A DNA stretch of 64,000 bases from Chryseobacterium vrystaatense. Its GTDB lineage: Bacteria; Bacteroidota; Bacteroidia; Flavobacteriales; Weeksellaceae. The number at the start of each line of letters is the position of its first letter. Position 1 is the first letter of the stretch. The stretch is taken from NCBI RefSeq assembly GCF_000737765.1, contig NZ_JPRI01000006.1, positions 62,001 through 126,000 of the forward strand. The letters run 5' to 3'. This document shows, one piece after another, positions 27,881 to 36,104 of the stretch. The position numbers and the translations under genes were made by a program. Under the pieces are notes generated by a model. That model was not told where the DNA came from and searched no databases. It saw only the letters and a program-made list of their open reading frames with translations.

Positions 27881-28708
27881 TTAAGCTAGGCTAACTCTTA
27901 CAAATCCTGTTACTTTAAGGTCTCCGTTTACAGACTTTACATAGTCAGCAACAGACTGGCTTCCGTCTTTAATGAAAGACTGGTGTACCAATGTGTTGTC
28001 TTTGTAGAACTTCTGCATTTTACCTTTAAGGATGTTTTCGATAATGTTTTCAGGCTTACCTTCTTTTACAAGAAGTTCTCTTTCGATCTCTAATTCTTTA
28101 TCGATCGTCTCCTGAGAAACCTGAGTTTCATCTAAAGCGATAGGGTTCATTGCAGCAACCTGCATAGAAACAGATTTAGCAGCTTCGTCAGCTCCGTCTA
28201 CTTTAGCAGAAAGAGAAGTGATAGCAGCAATTTTATTTCCAGCGTGGATGTAAGCTCCTAAGAATGGTCCTTCGATTCTTTCGAAAGCTCCGATCTCGAT
28301 TTTTTCACCGATAACTCCTGTTTGCTCAATTAATTTTTCAGCAACAGTGATCCCGTGGAAATCTGTAGCTAAAAGCTCTTCTTTAGTAGCAGCGAAGATA
28401 GCCATTTCAGCTAATTCATAAGCCAGTACAATGAAAGCCTCATTTTTTGCAACGAAGTCAGTCTCGCAGTTTAGAGAGATTACAACACCTAAAGTGTTAT
28501 CCTCGTTTACTCTAGCGATTACCGCACCTTCAGAAGATTCTCTGTCAGCTCTGTTTGCAGCTACTTTCTGTCCTTTTTTTCTAAGGATATCTACTGCTTT
28601 TTCGAAGTCTCCTTCTGCTTCAACTAGAGCTTTCTTGCAGTCCATCATACCTGCACCTGTTTGGTTTCTTAATTTCGCTACGTCTGCAGCAACTGGTGTA
28701 TAAGACAT
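27881..28708 (-). CDS. tsf: Translation elongation factor Ts
   Basis: A protein of 275 residues with LRNQTGAGMMDCKKAL (N-terminal UBA-like domain), LNCETDFVAKNEAF (the EF-Tu contact) and FVRVSLA at the C-terminus. It recycles EF-Tu by removing GDP. It has its own -7 box at 28771-28778 and its own terminator, so it is a monocistron here. In most bacteria tsf directly follows rpsB; here they lie 15.1 kb apart in convergent orientation. Confidence 0.97.
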   Translation of the reverse strand: MSYTPVAADVAKLRNQTGAGMMDCKKALVEAEGDFEKAVDILRKKGQKVAANRADRESSEGAVIARVNEDNTLGVVISLNCETDFVAKNEAFIVLAYELAEMAIFAATKEELLATDFHGITVAEKLIEQTGVIGEKIEIGAFERIEGPFLGAYIHAGNKIAAITSLSAKVDGADEAAKSVSMQVAAMNPIALDETQVSQETIDKELEIERELLVKEGKPENIIENILKGKMQKFYKDNTLVHQSFIKDGSQSVADYVKSVNGDLKVTGFVRVSLA

Positions 28709-28770
28709 AATATCTATTATTTTTTTTATTTAAGATTAGTATTAATTTTTAGCTTAATTTTAGAGCAGGG

Positions 28771-28778
28771 CAAAGATA
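28771..28778 (-). promoter_or_regulatory. -7 promoter element for tsf
   Basis: Reverse-strand TATCTTTG, 63 bp before the ATG, implying a 5' leader of about 55 nt. Confidence 0.6.
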
Positions 28779-28853
28779 ATGATTTTAATGATAAACTAAA
28801 AAATGACTTTTCACGTTATTGATATATTTAATACTATTTTAAAGACTTGATTA

Positions 28854-29579
28854 ATGAAAAAAATCTTTCTACTTATATTTCTATGCATTTTTACACTAGG
28901 TTTTTCCCAAAAAAAGAAGAAATCGAAATCTAAGGCTGTCGTAGAAAAAGAAACAGTAATCATCTATACAGAGCAGGATGCAGAAGCTTCAAAAGAGGCA
29001 AGAGTTATTGCCGGTTTCCTGAAGCAGAACCCCGGACATGCTAAATCAGATTATTTTAAAAGAAAACTGATCGATATGATCATGGCAGATAATTCTCCTG
29101 AAGCAAAACCTACTATTAGGCCAATCAGCAAGGAGAAAATTGAAAAAATTGTTAAGAATAACGAATTGAATAGCGGAAAAACGCTTGCCACCAATAATAC
29201 TGCGACACCAGCTGCTTCAAAACCTGAAAGAACAGTTAACTATGCTTCTGTAGGTTCCGCGAAAAGCGCAGGGACAAGCAGTAAAGCAGAGCCAAGTGAG
29301 GAAGCTAAAAGAACGGCAGCCATGCTTACTCACTTATTCAATAATGACACCAACAAAAATGATGCTTATATTAATATCAAAAACAGATCAAGCTGCAACC
29401 TGATTGTCAAAATAAGCGGAAAAAAATATTATAATCTTAGCGTTCCTGCAAAAGGACAGAATTTTATTCTGATAGATAAAGGAGAATATGTATTGACTAC
29501 GATGGTTTGTGATGCCAAGTATTCATCGCTGAAAAAGATTGATAAAGACATTGAGATTGCACTTAATGTATCTGAATAG
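28854..29579 (+). CDS. Exported protein with a two-Cys C-terminal domain, paralog C
   Basis: A protein of 241 residues with a signal peptide (MKKIFLLIFLCIFTLGFSQ) and a Lys-rich stretch after the cut. A helical region has VIAGFLKQNPGHAKSDYFKRK, parallel to the same region in the 16009-16782 protein. A low-complexity Ala/Ser/Thr linker leads to the two-Cys domain: MLTHLFNNDTN, INIKNRSSCNLIVKISG, IDKGEYVLTTMVCDAKYSSLKK. It lies just beyond tsf and is divergent from it, so the family flanks the giant-protein array on both sides. Function unknown. Confidence 0.72.
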   Translation: MKKIFLLIFLCIFTLGFSQKKKKSKSKAVVEKETVIIYTEQDAEASKEARVIAGFLKQNPGHAKSDYFKRKLIDMIMADNSPEAKPTIRPISKEKIEKIVKNNELNSGKTLATNNTATPAASKPERTVNYASVGSAKSAGTSSKAEPSEEAKRTAAMLTHLFNNDTNKNDAYINIKNRSSCNLIVKISGKKYYNLSVPAKGQNFILIDKGEYVLTTMVCDAKYSSLKKIDKDIEIALNVSE

Positions 29580-29601
29580 TACAGGGAGAAAAGCTAAAAA
29601 T

Positions 29602-29640
29602 AAAAAACGGTTAAGAATTTTCTTAACCGTTTTTGTTTTT
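29602..29640. terminator. Bidirectional terminator
   Basis: A stem AAACGGTTAAGAA/TTCTTAACCGTTT with a T-run on the plus strand, between the convergent two-Cys protein gene and accA. Confidence 0.85.
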
Positions 29641-30596
29641 TATCCTTTAAACTGTCCCATTGCAATGAATTTCTCTTGCCTTTGGGTTTCAAGTTCCTGT
29701 CCTGAGAACTTTGAAAAAGCTTTGATATTCTGTAAAATTGAATTTTTCAGATTCAGATAAGCTACTTCCGGATCGTATTGAGCACCACCTAGTGGCTCTT
29801 CAATAACACCGTCGATGAATTTTTCTCTTAAAGCATCTTTCGGAGTAAGATTCAATGCATTGGCTGCATCTTCCTTATGATCCCAGTTTCTCCATAAGAT
29901 TGAAGAACAGCTTTCCGGTGCGATTACAGTATACCAAGTGTTTTCAAGCATATACACTTTGTTTCCTACACCAATTCCTAAAGCCCCGCCGCTTGCTCCT
30001 TCACCGATAATATAAGTGAAAATCGGAGTTTTAAGCTGAACCATTTCGAAAATGTTTCTGGCAATAGCTTCTCCTTGTCCTCTTTCTTCAGCTTCTAATC
30101 CAGGATAAGCTCCCGGCGTATCTACTAAAGTCACTACAGGGATTTTGAATTTCTCAGCAAGCTTCATCAGTCGTAAAGCTTTTCTGTATCCTTCAGGATT
30201 CGGCATTCCGAATCTTCTGTATTGTCTTTCTTTGGTTGTTCTCCCTTTTTGGGTTCCAATGATCATTACTTTCTGACCATCCAATGTAGCTAAACCGCCG
30301 ATCATTGCAGGATCATCTGCGAAATTTCTGTCTCCGTGAAGTTCCAGAAAACTTCCTTTATCTACCATTCCGTTGATATAGTCGATTGTATAAGGACGAT
30401 CCGGATGGCGGGATAGTTGTACTCTTTGCCAAGGGGTGAGGTTTTCGTAGATTTCTTTTTTCTTTTCTAAAATCTTATCCTCAATCTGGCTGCATGCTAA
30501 TTTTACATCAACACCACTTTCTTCTCCTACTAAAGAACAAGTCTGAAGTTGATCCATTAGATCTTTTATAGGAAGTTCGAAACTTAAATATTCCAT
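29640..30596 (-). CDS. accA: Acetyl-CoA carboxylase carboxyltransferase subunit alpha
   Basis: A protein of 318 residues with the AccA signatures [55 protein letters not shown] and [13 protein letters not shown] (oxyanion-hole glycines). It transfers CO2 from carboxybiotin to acetyl-CoA, the committing step of fatty-acid synthesis, together with AccD (not in the window). AccB and AccC are encoded separately at 46.3-48.2 kb. Own -7 box at 30620-30627. Confidence 0.97.
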   Translation of the reverse strand: MEYLSFELPIKDLMDQLQTCSLVGEESGVDVKLACSQIEDKILEKKKEIYENLTPWQRVQLSRHPDRPYTIDYINGMVDKGSFLELHGDRNFADDPAMIGGLATLDGQKVMIIGTQKGRTTKERQYRRFGMPNPEGYRKALRLMKLAEKFKIPVVTLVDTPGAYPGLEAEERGQGEAIARNIFEMVQLKTPIFTYIIGEGASGGALGIGVGNKVYMLENTWYTVIAPESCSSILWRNWDHKEDAANALNLTPKDALREKFIDGVIEEPLGGAQYDPEVAYLNLKNSILQNIKAFSKFSGQELETQRQEKFIAMGQFKG

Positions 30597-30619
30597 TTCT
30601 TGAAGTAAATTAAATCTTT

Positions 30620-30627
30620 CAAATTTA
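30620..30627 (-). promoter_or_regulatory. -7 promoter element for accA
   Basis: Reverse-strand TAAATTTG, 24 bp before the ATG. Confidence 0.6.
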
Positions 30628-30644
30628 TGAAAAATTATGAAAAA

Positions 30645-32372
30645 CTATTTAAAATTATTGATAGCATTGTTTATTCTAGAGATACTTTCCTCTTTTCCAA
30701 TTAGTTCCATGATATCTGGAACGTCAGGGCCTTTCAGTTCGCCAACTAAAGACAAACGCAGTGGCATCATCACTTTTCCCATTCCCAGACCTTTGTTTTC
30801 TGCGAAATCGTGAATGAACTGCTTTACTGTTTCTGAAGTAAACTCAATCGTATTAAGGTTTTCTGCCAGTTCTCCTAAGATAGAAGAAGTTTCATCATTC
30901 CATGCTTTTTTCGATGCTTTCTCGTCATAAGAGAGCGGAGCTTCGAAGAAAAACTTTCCGTTTTCGTAAATATCTTTCGGGAAACTTGCTCTTTCTTTCA
31001 TGAGGCCGATGATTTTTACTAATTTTTCATCGGAAACAGCAGACAGGTCAAGATCTGCATGCTTTAAAATCTGAAGAAGCTCTTCATTAGATTTCAACTG
31101 AATATACTGATGGTTGAACCATTCTGATTTTTCTTTGCTGAATCTGGCCCCGGCTTTATGTACTTTATGAAGATCAAACTCTTTGCACATTTCTTCCAGC
31201 GTCAGAATTTCCTTATCATCTGCAGGAGACCATCCCAGAAGAGCCACCATATTGATGAATGCATCAGGAAGATAGCCGTTTTCTCTGTACCCTTTAGAAA
31301 TAATTCCTGTTGCGGGATCTTTGAAATCCAATGGGAATACAGGGAAACCGAATTTATCGCCGTCTCTTTTGCTCAGCTTTCCTGAAAGGCTCTTCTTCAA
31401 AAACTGTTTTACAGAAGCTGTTAAGGTATCATCTTTTTCATTCTCATTTAATGATGATTTAAACCTTGGGCTTTTAATATCTGCGAAGAAAGATTTTATC
31501 AAAACAGAGGCACCCTCAAATGAATAGGCGTTGTTTTTTAGGATGAAATCTTCAGTAAAAGATTTGGTAATACTGTCTATATTCTCTTTATTAATAAGCG
31601 ATGCAGCATCTGGTTTTAAGATCAGTGAAAGGTGGGCAAACTGAGGCGCTTCCCAGCCCATAGCTTCATATAGTAAAGTGTGAAGACCTAAAGACGGCAG
31701 CCATTCTTCTCCACGGATCACGTGGGAAATTTCCATTTCGTGGTCATCAATGATGTTGGCAAAATGATAAGTTGGCATTCCATCGTTCTTTACAAGAACT
31801 TTATCGTCGAGTGTATTGGTATTCACTGAAGATATTCCGCGGATGATATCTTCAAGATTCAGCGTTCTGTCCACCGGCATTTTGAACCTTACCACATAAG
31901 GTGTTTTTTCATCCAGTAGCTTTTGAACTTCCTCTTCAGTAAGGGCAATGCTGTTTCTCAGTCGGTTTCTGGTTTTGTTGTCATAAGAGAAAACATCTCC
32001 TTTTGCTTCAAACTCAGCACGGATGGCATCCAGTTCTTCGGGGGTGTCAAAAGCGATGTAGGCATAATCTGTTTTGAGGATCTGCTCCGTATATCTGTCG
32101 TAGATATCCCTTCTTTCAGACTGTCTGTAAGGTGCAAATTTTCCTCCTTTCTTAGGACTTTCATCAGGAATGATTCCGCACCATTCTAAAGCTTCCTCGA
32201 TATATTCTTCAGCTCCTTCTACATATCTTGCCGTGTCTGTATCTTCAATTCGAAGGATAAATTCACCACCCTGGTTCTTGGCAAAAAGATAATCATATAA
32301 TGCGGTTCTTACGCCTCCCAAATGCAAAGGTCCGGTAGGACTTGGAGCAAAACGAACTCTTACTTTCTCCAT
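30645..32372 (-). CDS. gltX: Glutamate-tRNA ligase with a large internal insertion
   Basis: A protein of 575 residues, about 70 longer than a usual GltX. The class I HIGH motif is present as SPTGPLHLGG (11-20), followed by RIEDTD, the DGMPTYHFANIIDDHEM tRNA-acceptor region and IRGEEWLPS. The KMSKS motif is KLSKR (332-336). Between LILKPD (251-255) and SGKLSKRDGDK, where family members have only two or three residues, lie about 75 extra residues (256-330). The anticodon-binding C-terminus is complete and the frame is intact, so the enzyme is expected to be active. The cytoplasmic role is charging tRNA-Glu. Own -7 box at 32392-32399. Confidence 0.95.
   Translation of the reverse strand: MEKVRVRFAPSPTGPLHLGGVRTALYDYLFAKNQGGEFILRIEDTDTARYVEGAEEYIEEALEWCGIIPDESPKKGGKFAPYRQSERRDIYDRYTEQILKTDYAYIAFDTPEELDAIRAEFEAKGDVFSYDNKTRNRLRNSIALTEEEVQKLLDEKTPYVVRFKMPVDRTLNLEDIIRGISSVNTNTLDDKVLVKNDGMPTYHFANIIDDHEMEISHVIRGEEWLPSLGLHTLLYEAMGWEAPQFAHLSLILKPDAASLINKENIDSITKSFTEDFILKNNAYSFEGASVLIKSFFADIKSPRFKSSLNENEKDDTLTASVKQFLKKSLSGKLSKRDGDKFGFPVFPLDFKDPATGIISKGYRENGYLPDAFINMVALLGWSPADDKEILTLEEMCKEFDLHKVHKAGARFSKEKSEWFNHQYIQLKSNEELLQILKHADLDLSAVSDEKLVKIIGLMKERASFPKDIYENGKFFFEAPLSYDEKASKKAWNDETSSILGELAENLNTIEFTSETVKQFIHDFAENKGLGMGKVMMPLRLSLVGELKGPDVPDIMELIGKEESISRINNAINNFK
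31383..31607 (-). other. In-frame insertion of about 75 residues within GltX
   Basis: This codes for GltX residues 256-330, a hydrophilic, helix-prone, Lys/Ser/Asn-rich segment with no recognised motif, placed just before the KLSKR loop that closes over ATP. It begins at AASLINKENIDSI and ends at KQFLKKSLS. No intein splice residues are seen (no Cys or Ser at the first position, no terminal His-Asn), and it is too short for one. Confidence 0.75.
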
Positions 32373-32391
32373 TTCAATTAAAATTTTGGTG

Positions 32392-32399
32392 CAAATTTA
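32392..32399 (-). promoter_or_regulatory. -7 promoter element for gltX
   Basis: Reverse-strand TAAATTTG, 20 bp before the ATG. Confidence 0.6.
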
Positions 32400-32467
32400 C
32401 TTAAAATTAAATGTTTTAAGGATTATTTGAAGGTTGGTTGTTGGCTTTTTTTAATTTCAGAGATTAA

Positions 32468-32503
32468 AAAAGGACGAAGTCAAAAATTACTTCATCCCTT
32501 TTA
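32468..32503 (-). terminator. Terminator of the glycan gene cluster
   Basis: A stem GGGATGAAGT/ACTTCGTCC (one wobble pair) with an 8-base loop and TTTTTT on the minus strand, directly after the stop at 32505. Confidence 0.75.
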
Positions 32504-32504
32504 T

Positions 32505-33413
32505 TTATTTTTTAAGCATCAGCAGTTTAAAGAACAGGACAGGATTTTTATATTTAACGCGGTACTTTTCTTTTTTCCATTCTGTTCGAAGTCTTTCTTT
32601 TTCAGATTCGGAGTCTGTTTCTGACAGAAGAATCTCATAGTTGAAGTGAATAAGTTTAAGCCTGTATTTTTTATAAAGCTCCTGATCCGATTTTATATAA
32701 TCAATATATTTATGGGTTACCTTCTCATAAGAATCCTTCATCAGCTTCCAGTTTCTGGAAAGGCTGGTTGAAAGGATCCTGTAATAGAACAGCTTTTTAT
32801 CAATGAATCCTATTTTATAACCTTTTGACGTAAGTCTTAAATTCATATCCCAGTCTTCAGTATTGATACTTTCATCAAAAGGATACTTCACCAGAAGTTC
32901 TCTTTTTACAAACGTTCCTACATTGGCAGTTCTGTTTTCAGAGACATTTTCGTGGAAAAAATTATGGAGACTGTCTATGATATGTCTTTTCTCTTTTGGA
33001 GCATAGGCGTCAGTGGTTTTATCTTCATCCTGATAATATTTATAACCGTCTGAAAGAACAAAGTCTACAGGGTTTTTCTGAATATAGGATACTTTTTCCG
33101 CCAGGCTGTCTTCAGTATACCAGTCATCTCCTGAAAGCAGGGAAATATATTCTCCTGAAGTTTCTGAAACAGCAATATTGATATTTTTAGCAACTCCAAA
33201 ACTTTCGGTATTCCTGATCATTTTATAATGCTGCCCGAATTGTGAAAGTATCTTTTCTGCATTTTTAAAAGTCTGATCCTTTGAAGCATTATCCAGCAGA
33301 ATAATTTCATAATTGGGGTAGGTCTGCGAAATGGCGGACATGCAGGCCTGTTCAATGAACTTCTCATGGTTCATGGTGATGATGACAAGACTTACAAGCG
33401 GCGTGTTATTCAT
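32505..33413 (-). CDS. Glycosyltransferase family 2
   Basis: A protein of 302 residues with the GT-A fold: VSLVIITMNHEKFIEQA at the start, EIILLDNASKDQT, and the DxD-type metal/nucleotide-sugar site LLSGDDWY (near 92-99). The later acidic motif NTEDWDMNLRL (ED catalytic base region) is present. Cytoplasmic, acting on a lipid-linked or core acceptor. It is the last gene of a minus-strand run of glycan genes and ends at a terminator. Sugar specificity cannot be told. Confidence 0.85.
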   Translation of the reverse strand: MNNTPLVSLVIITMNHEKFIEQACMSAISQTYPNYEIILLDNASKDQTFKNAEKILSQFGQHYKMIRNTESFGVAKNINIAVSETSGEYISLLSGDDWYTEDSLAEKVSYIQKNPVDFVLSDGYKYYQDEDKTTDAYAPKEKRHIIDSLHNFFHENVSENRTANVGTFVKRELLVKYPFDESINTEDWDMNLRLTSKGYKIGFIDKKLFYYRILSTSLSRNWKLMKDSYEKVTHKYIDYIKSDQELYKKYRLKLIHFNYEILLSETDSESEKERLRTEWKKEKYRVKYKNPVLFFKLLMLKK

Positions 33414-33483
33414 TGGGTAATAATATTGATTTTCGATATGAAAGAATACTTTAAAAAGATTGCAATAAGTAGAACTGTTATGA

Positions 33484-34665
33484 TTAGCTTAATTGTTTTT
33501 GCTTTGAATATTTCAAATAAAAAAATAAAATAATATTACAGCCAATAAAATAGATTAAGAAAAATATGCTTTTGTTAACGTCCTGGTATTCCAGATTCGT
33601 TACAAAAAAACCTTCTCCAATCTTATTGTTATCTTGAAATTCAAGAATAGTAAAGATAAACTTATAGGGAACAAAAAGGATGAATATTATTAAATAGAGA
33701 AAAATATCTTTTACTTTATCCTTATTGATCAGTTCGTCAAAAAGAAAAGGAAGTGCAACGCAGAATATTCTGGTAAGATCAGATCCGGAAACAGAGAGTA
33801 GCGCAACAAGGAAAATAAAAAATAAGGTTTGTTCTGAAAATTTTCTCTTGATAAATAAAAATGAAGAAAATACAATAAAAAAGCAGGCAATAAGTTTAAC
33901 TGTATTTTTAATATTACCATAAAACTGAGTAAAGAAATATTTCATTACAGCTATTCCGTTACTTTCGCTATTAAAACCAAAGATTTTTGAACCTACCTTC
34001 AAATAAATCCAAAAAAACAAAAGAACTGGAGCAATATAAAGGAGATATTTAAGCTTTCTCCGCATTAAGAATCTCGTTCCTAAGTAAATGCAGCAAATCG
34101 GAACAGTACTTTCTTTAAAAGGTAAAAAAAGTATACTTGCCAGCATAACATATAATGGTTTTTCGTAAAAGAAAATCATCAGTGAAATAAATAAGAACTG
34201 TACACCATCTACGGAAAACGGATAGAAAAGAGTCAATCTAAATGGCATTTGTGGTGTTACCAACATTGTAAGAATAAAAATCAATGCAAGGGTAATGCTT
34301 ATTTTACCCCATTTATAGTATAAGATAAAGAGGCCTAAAAAGAATGCTGTAAGATTGATTAATTTAAAACTAAAAACAGAACCAAAAGGTAATTTTGAGG
34401 CAAGTACAGGAACTCCTATTCTTTTATTAAAAGGATCGGCATTTTGGTAAAGTTCATAATATGTATTATTATGCTCGTTACTTTTATAAACTTCCTTTCC
34501 TTTATCAGAAAATATCTGGTAAGCTGCATTATAATAAACTCCATCCCATCCGAAACCATTCTCTTTTTTTATCTGTTTTTGATTAAAGAAGCCGTAAAAA
34601 ATATAAATAAGTATAAATACTATTATTGAACCATTTATATAGGGGACTAATTTATCCTTATTCAT
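33484..34665 (-). CDS. Polytopic membrane protein of a glycan locus (GT-C-like or polymerase-like)
   Basis: A protein of 393 residues with about ten predicted membrane helices and an early extracytoplasmic loop of some 60 residues beginning GFGWDGVYYNAAYQIF. An Asp in the first loop of a multi-helix protein recalls GT-C glycosyltransferases, which use lipid-phosphate sugars on the outer face; a Wzy-type polymerase is an alternative. No clear family is recognised. It is very AT-rich even for this window, and lies between GT2 and GT61 genes, which fits a polysaccharide role. Confidence 0.55.
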   Translation of the reverse strand: MNKDKLVPYINGSIIVFILIYIFYGFFNQKQIKKENGFGWDGVYYNAAYQIFSDKGKEVYKSNEHNNTYYELYQNADPFNKRIGVPVLASKLPFGSVFSFKLINLTAFFLGLFILYYKWGKISITLALIFILTMLVTPQMPFRLTLFYPFSVDGVQFLFISLMIFFYEKPLYVMLASILFLPFKESTVPICCIYLGTRFLMRRKLKYLLYIAPVLLFFWIYLKVGSKIFGFNSESNGIAVMKYFFTQFYGNIKNTVKLIACFFIVFSSFLFIKRKFSEQTLFFIFLVALLSVSGSDLTRIFCVALPFLFDELINKDKVKDIFLYLIIFILFVPYKFIFTILEFQDNNKIGEGFFVTNLEYQDVNKSIFFLIYFIGCNIILFFYLKYSKQKQLS

Positions 34666-34818
34666 CGTAATTTATATTTTTATTGCCAGTAGTATTTTAA
34701 GAATAATTACTCTATGGAATTATAGTGCTTTTTCTTCTTTTTTTTTTAACTTCAAATTCAGATCGAGATTAACTTGGTATTTCTCAGGAAATTCTGAGTC
34801 GTTCTTCGTTGTGAGTGT

Positions 34819-36039
34819 TTATATCTCAAGCAATTGTTGCAGCTGTTTGTCAAAAAATTCAGGATCCAGTCTGTAATCTTCATGGAATCCTTCATAATCC
34901 TGTGGATAAATATAAAAATAAAGATCAAATTTTACCTCTGCCGCCAACGTCGAAAATATGGCAAAATCTCCCCAAACTGCACTGAACCAGCTGAGCCCTT
35001 TTGCTCCCGGGTTTGCAAACAGAACATTGGTCCATGCTGCACCACTTGGTCCTATGATATACTCTGCATTGTTGACCATATAGATTTGTTCGTGGATGTT
35101 CAGGTCCTCAAAGAATACTTCCTCAAATCCATATTTCTTTGCTGTTTCCAGAATTTCGTCAACATTGTATTTTCTAAACTGAGATCTACGGGAAATAAAG
35201 ATTTTTTTAACAGGTTGAATATGAACCTTACTCATGTCTAAGTTATCGAATGCAGTCTTTCTCAGATACTGCAGCGATGTTTTAGAGAGTTTAGCAAATC
35301 CCACCTCATACTTTTCACCAGGCATAATATTGGGAACAGCATAATTTGTACTGGTGATATGCCAGAGTTTTTTGAAACGGTAGTATTTTTTTTCGTGACC
35401 GAGAAATTTAATTTTATAATCCTTAAGAAAGAACATTAAAAGGTCTTTCAGGTTTTCAACCTTCTGGATATCTTCATCTATAATGATCAGTTTATTCTTT
35501 GCATCCGGAATGTACTTGAAAAATTCAACCTTAGAAAGAATATCAACAAAAAAATGATAATAATTAAAAGTGAAAGTTCCACCCAGGAAAATAGCTTCCT
35601 CATCAAAATAGACATTCCTGTGGTTCCTTACTTTCGCAAGAGTCATCGAATGCTGGGATAAATTATCAGTATTATAGACATAGATGATTCTGTCGTCATC
35701 ATGCCATTTTTCATAAAAGATTTTCTCTTTCTTAAGATCTAAAAAATAGGTTGAATTAGGAATGCAGAATACATTTTGAAGAGCATAGATTTCTACAGCA
35801 TTTTTAGGCGTTTTTACAGAAACCTGAGGAGTATCAAACGTTTTAGGAAGAAAAAGTTCTGCCTCTCCTTTTTCACTCACCATAATTTTTTCAGTACAGT
35901 ATTCTGATGGTATAGAATCGAGCGGCAAAAAATCTGTTACCAATCTTTTTGCTCTTCTGAAAAAAGACTTGATGTAATATTTTTTTCTGAGTGCCTTAAG
36001 CTGTTCTTCTAAATTTTCAATTTGTTCCTTTGCATTCAT
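34819..36039 (-). CDS. Glycosyltransferase family 61 protein
   Basis: A protein of 406 residues with the GT61 (DUF563) pattern: LGGTFTFNYYHFFVDIL in the first half, then KIFISRRSQFRKYNVDEI, FEEVFFEDLNIHEQIYMVNNA, and IIGPSGAAWTNVLFANPG near 340. The N-terminus is a short coiled coil (KEQIENLEEQLKALRKKY). The family includes eukaryotic xylosyltransferases and many bacterial capsule or LPS enzymes; the donor is unknown. A gap of 153 bp precedes the next gene downstream. Confidence 0.82.
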   Translation of the reverse strand: MNAKEQIENLEEQLKALRKKYYIKSFFRRAKRLVTDFLPLDSIPSEYCTEKIMVSEKGEAELFLPKTFDTPQVSVKTPKNAVEIYALQNVFCIPNSTYFLDLKKEKIFYEKWHDDDRIIYVYNTDNLSQHSMTLAKVRNHRNVYFDEEAIFLGGTFTFNYYHFFVDILSKVEFFKYIPDAKNKLIIIDEDIQKVENLKDLLMFFLKDYKIKFLGHEKKYYRFKKLWHITSTNYAVPNIMPGEKYEVGFAKLSKTSLQYLRKTAFDNLDMSKVHIQPVKKIFISRRSQFRKYNVDEILETAKKYGFEEVFFEDLNIHEQIYMVNNAEYIIGPSGAAWTNVLFANPGAKGLSWFSAVWGDFAIFSTLAAEVKFDLYFYIYPQDYEGFHEDYRLDPEFFDKQLQQLLEI

Positions 36040-36104
36040 ATTCTAAAACTTAGGATGACCTAAGAAGTTCGGTTACTGTTTTGCGGCCTGTAGAAATTGT
36101 ATTT

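Noticed and set aside
12810..29579. The rpsB-tsf interval as a prophage or integrative element
   Set aside because: There is no integrase, transposase, tRNA target or flanking direct repeat, and a housekeeping gene (trmB) lies inside it.
31383..31607. GltX insertion as an intein
   Set aside because: It is too short and lacks the first-residue nucleophile and terminal His-Asn needed for splicing.
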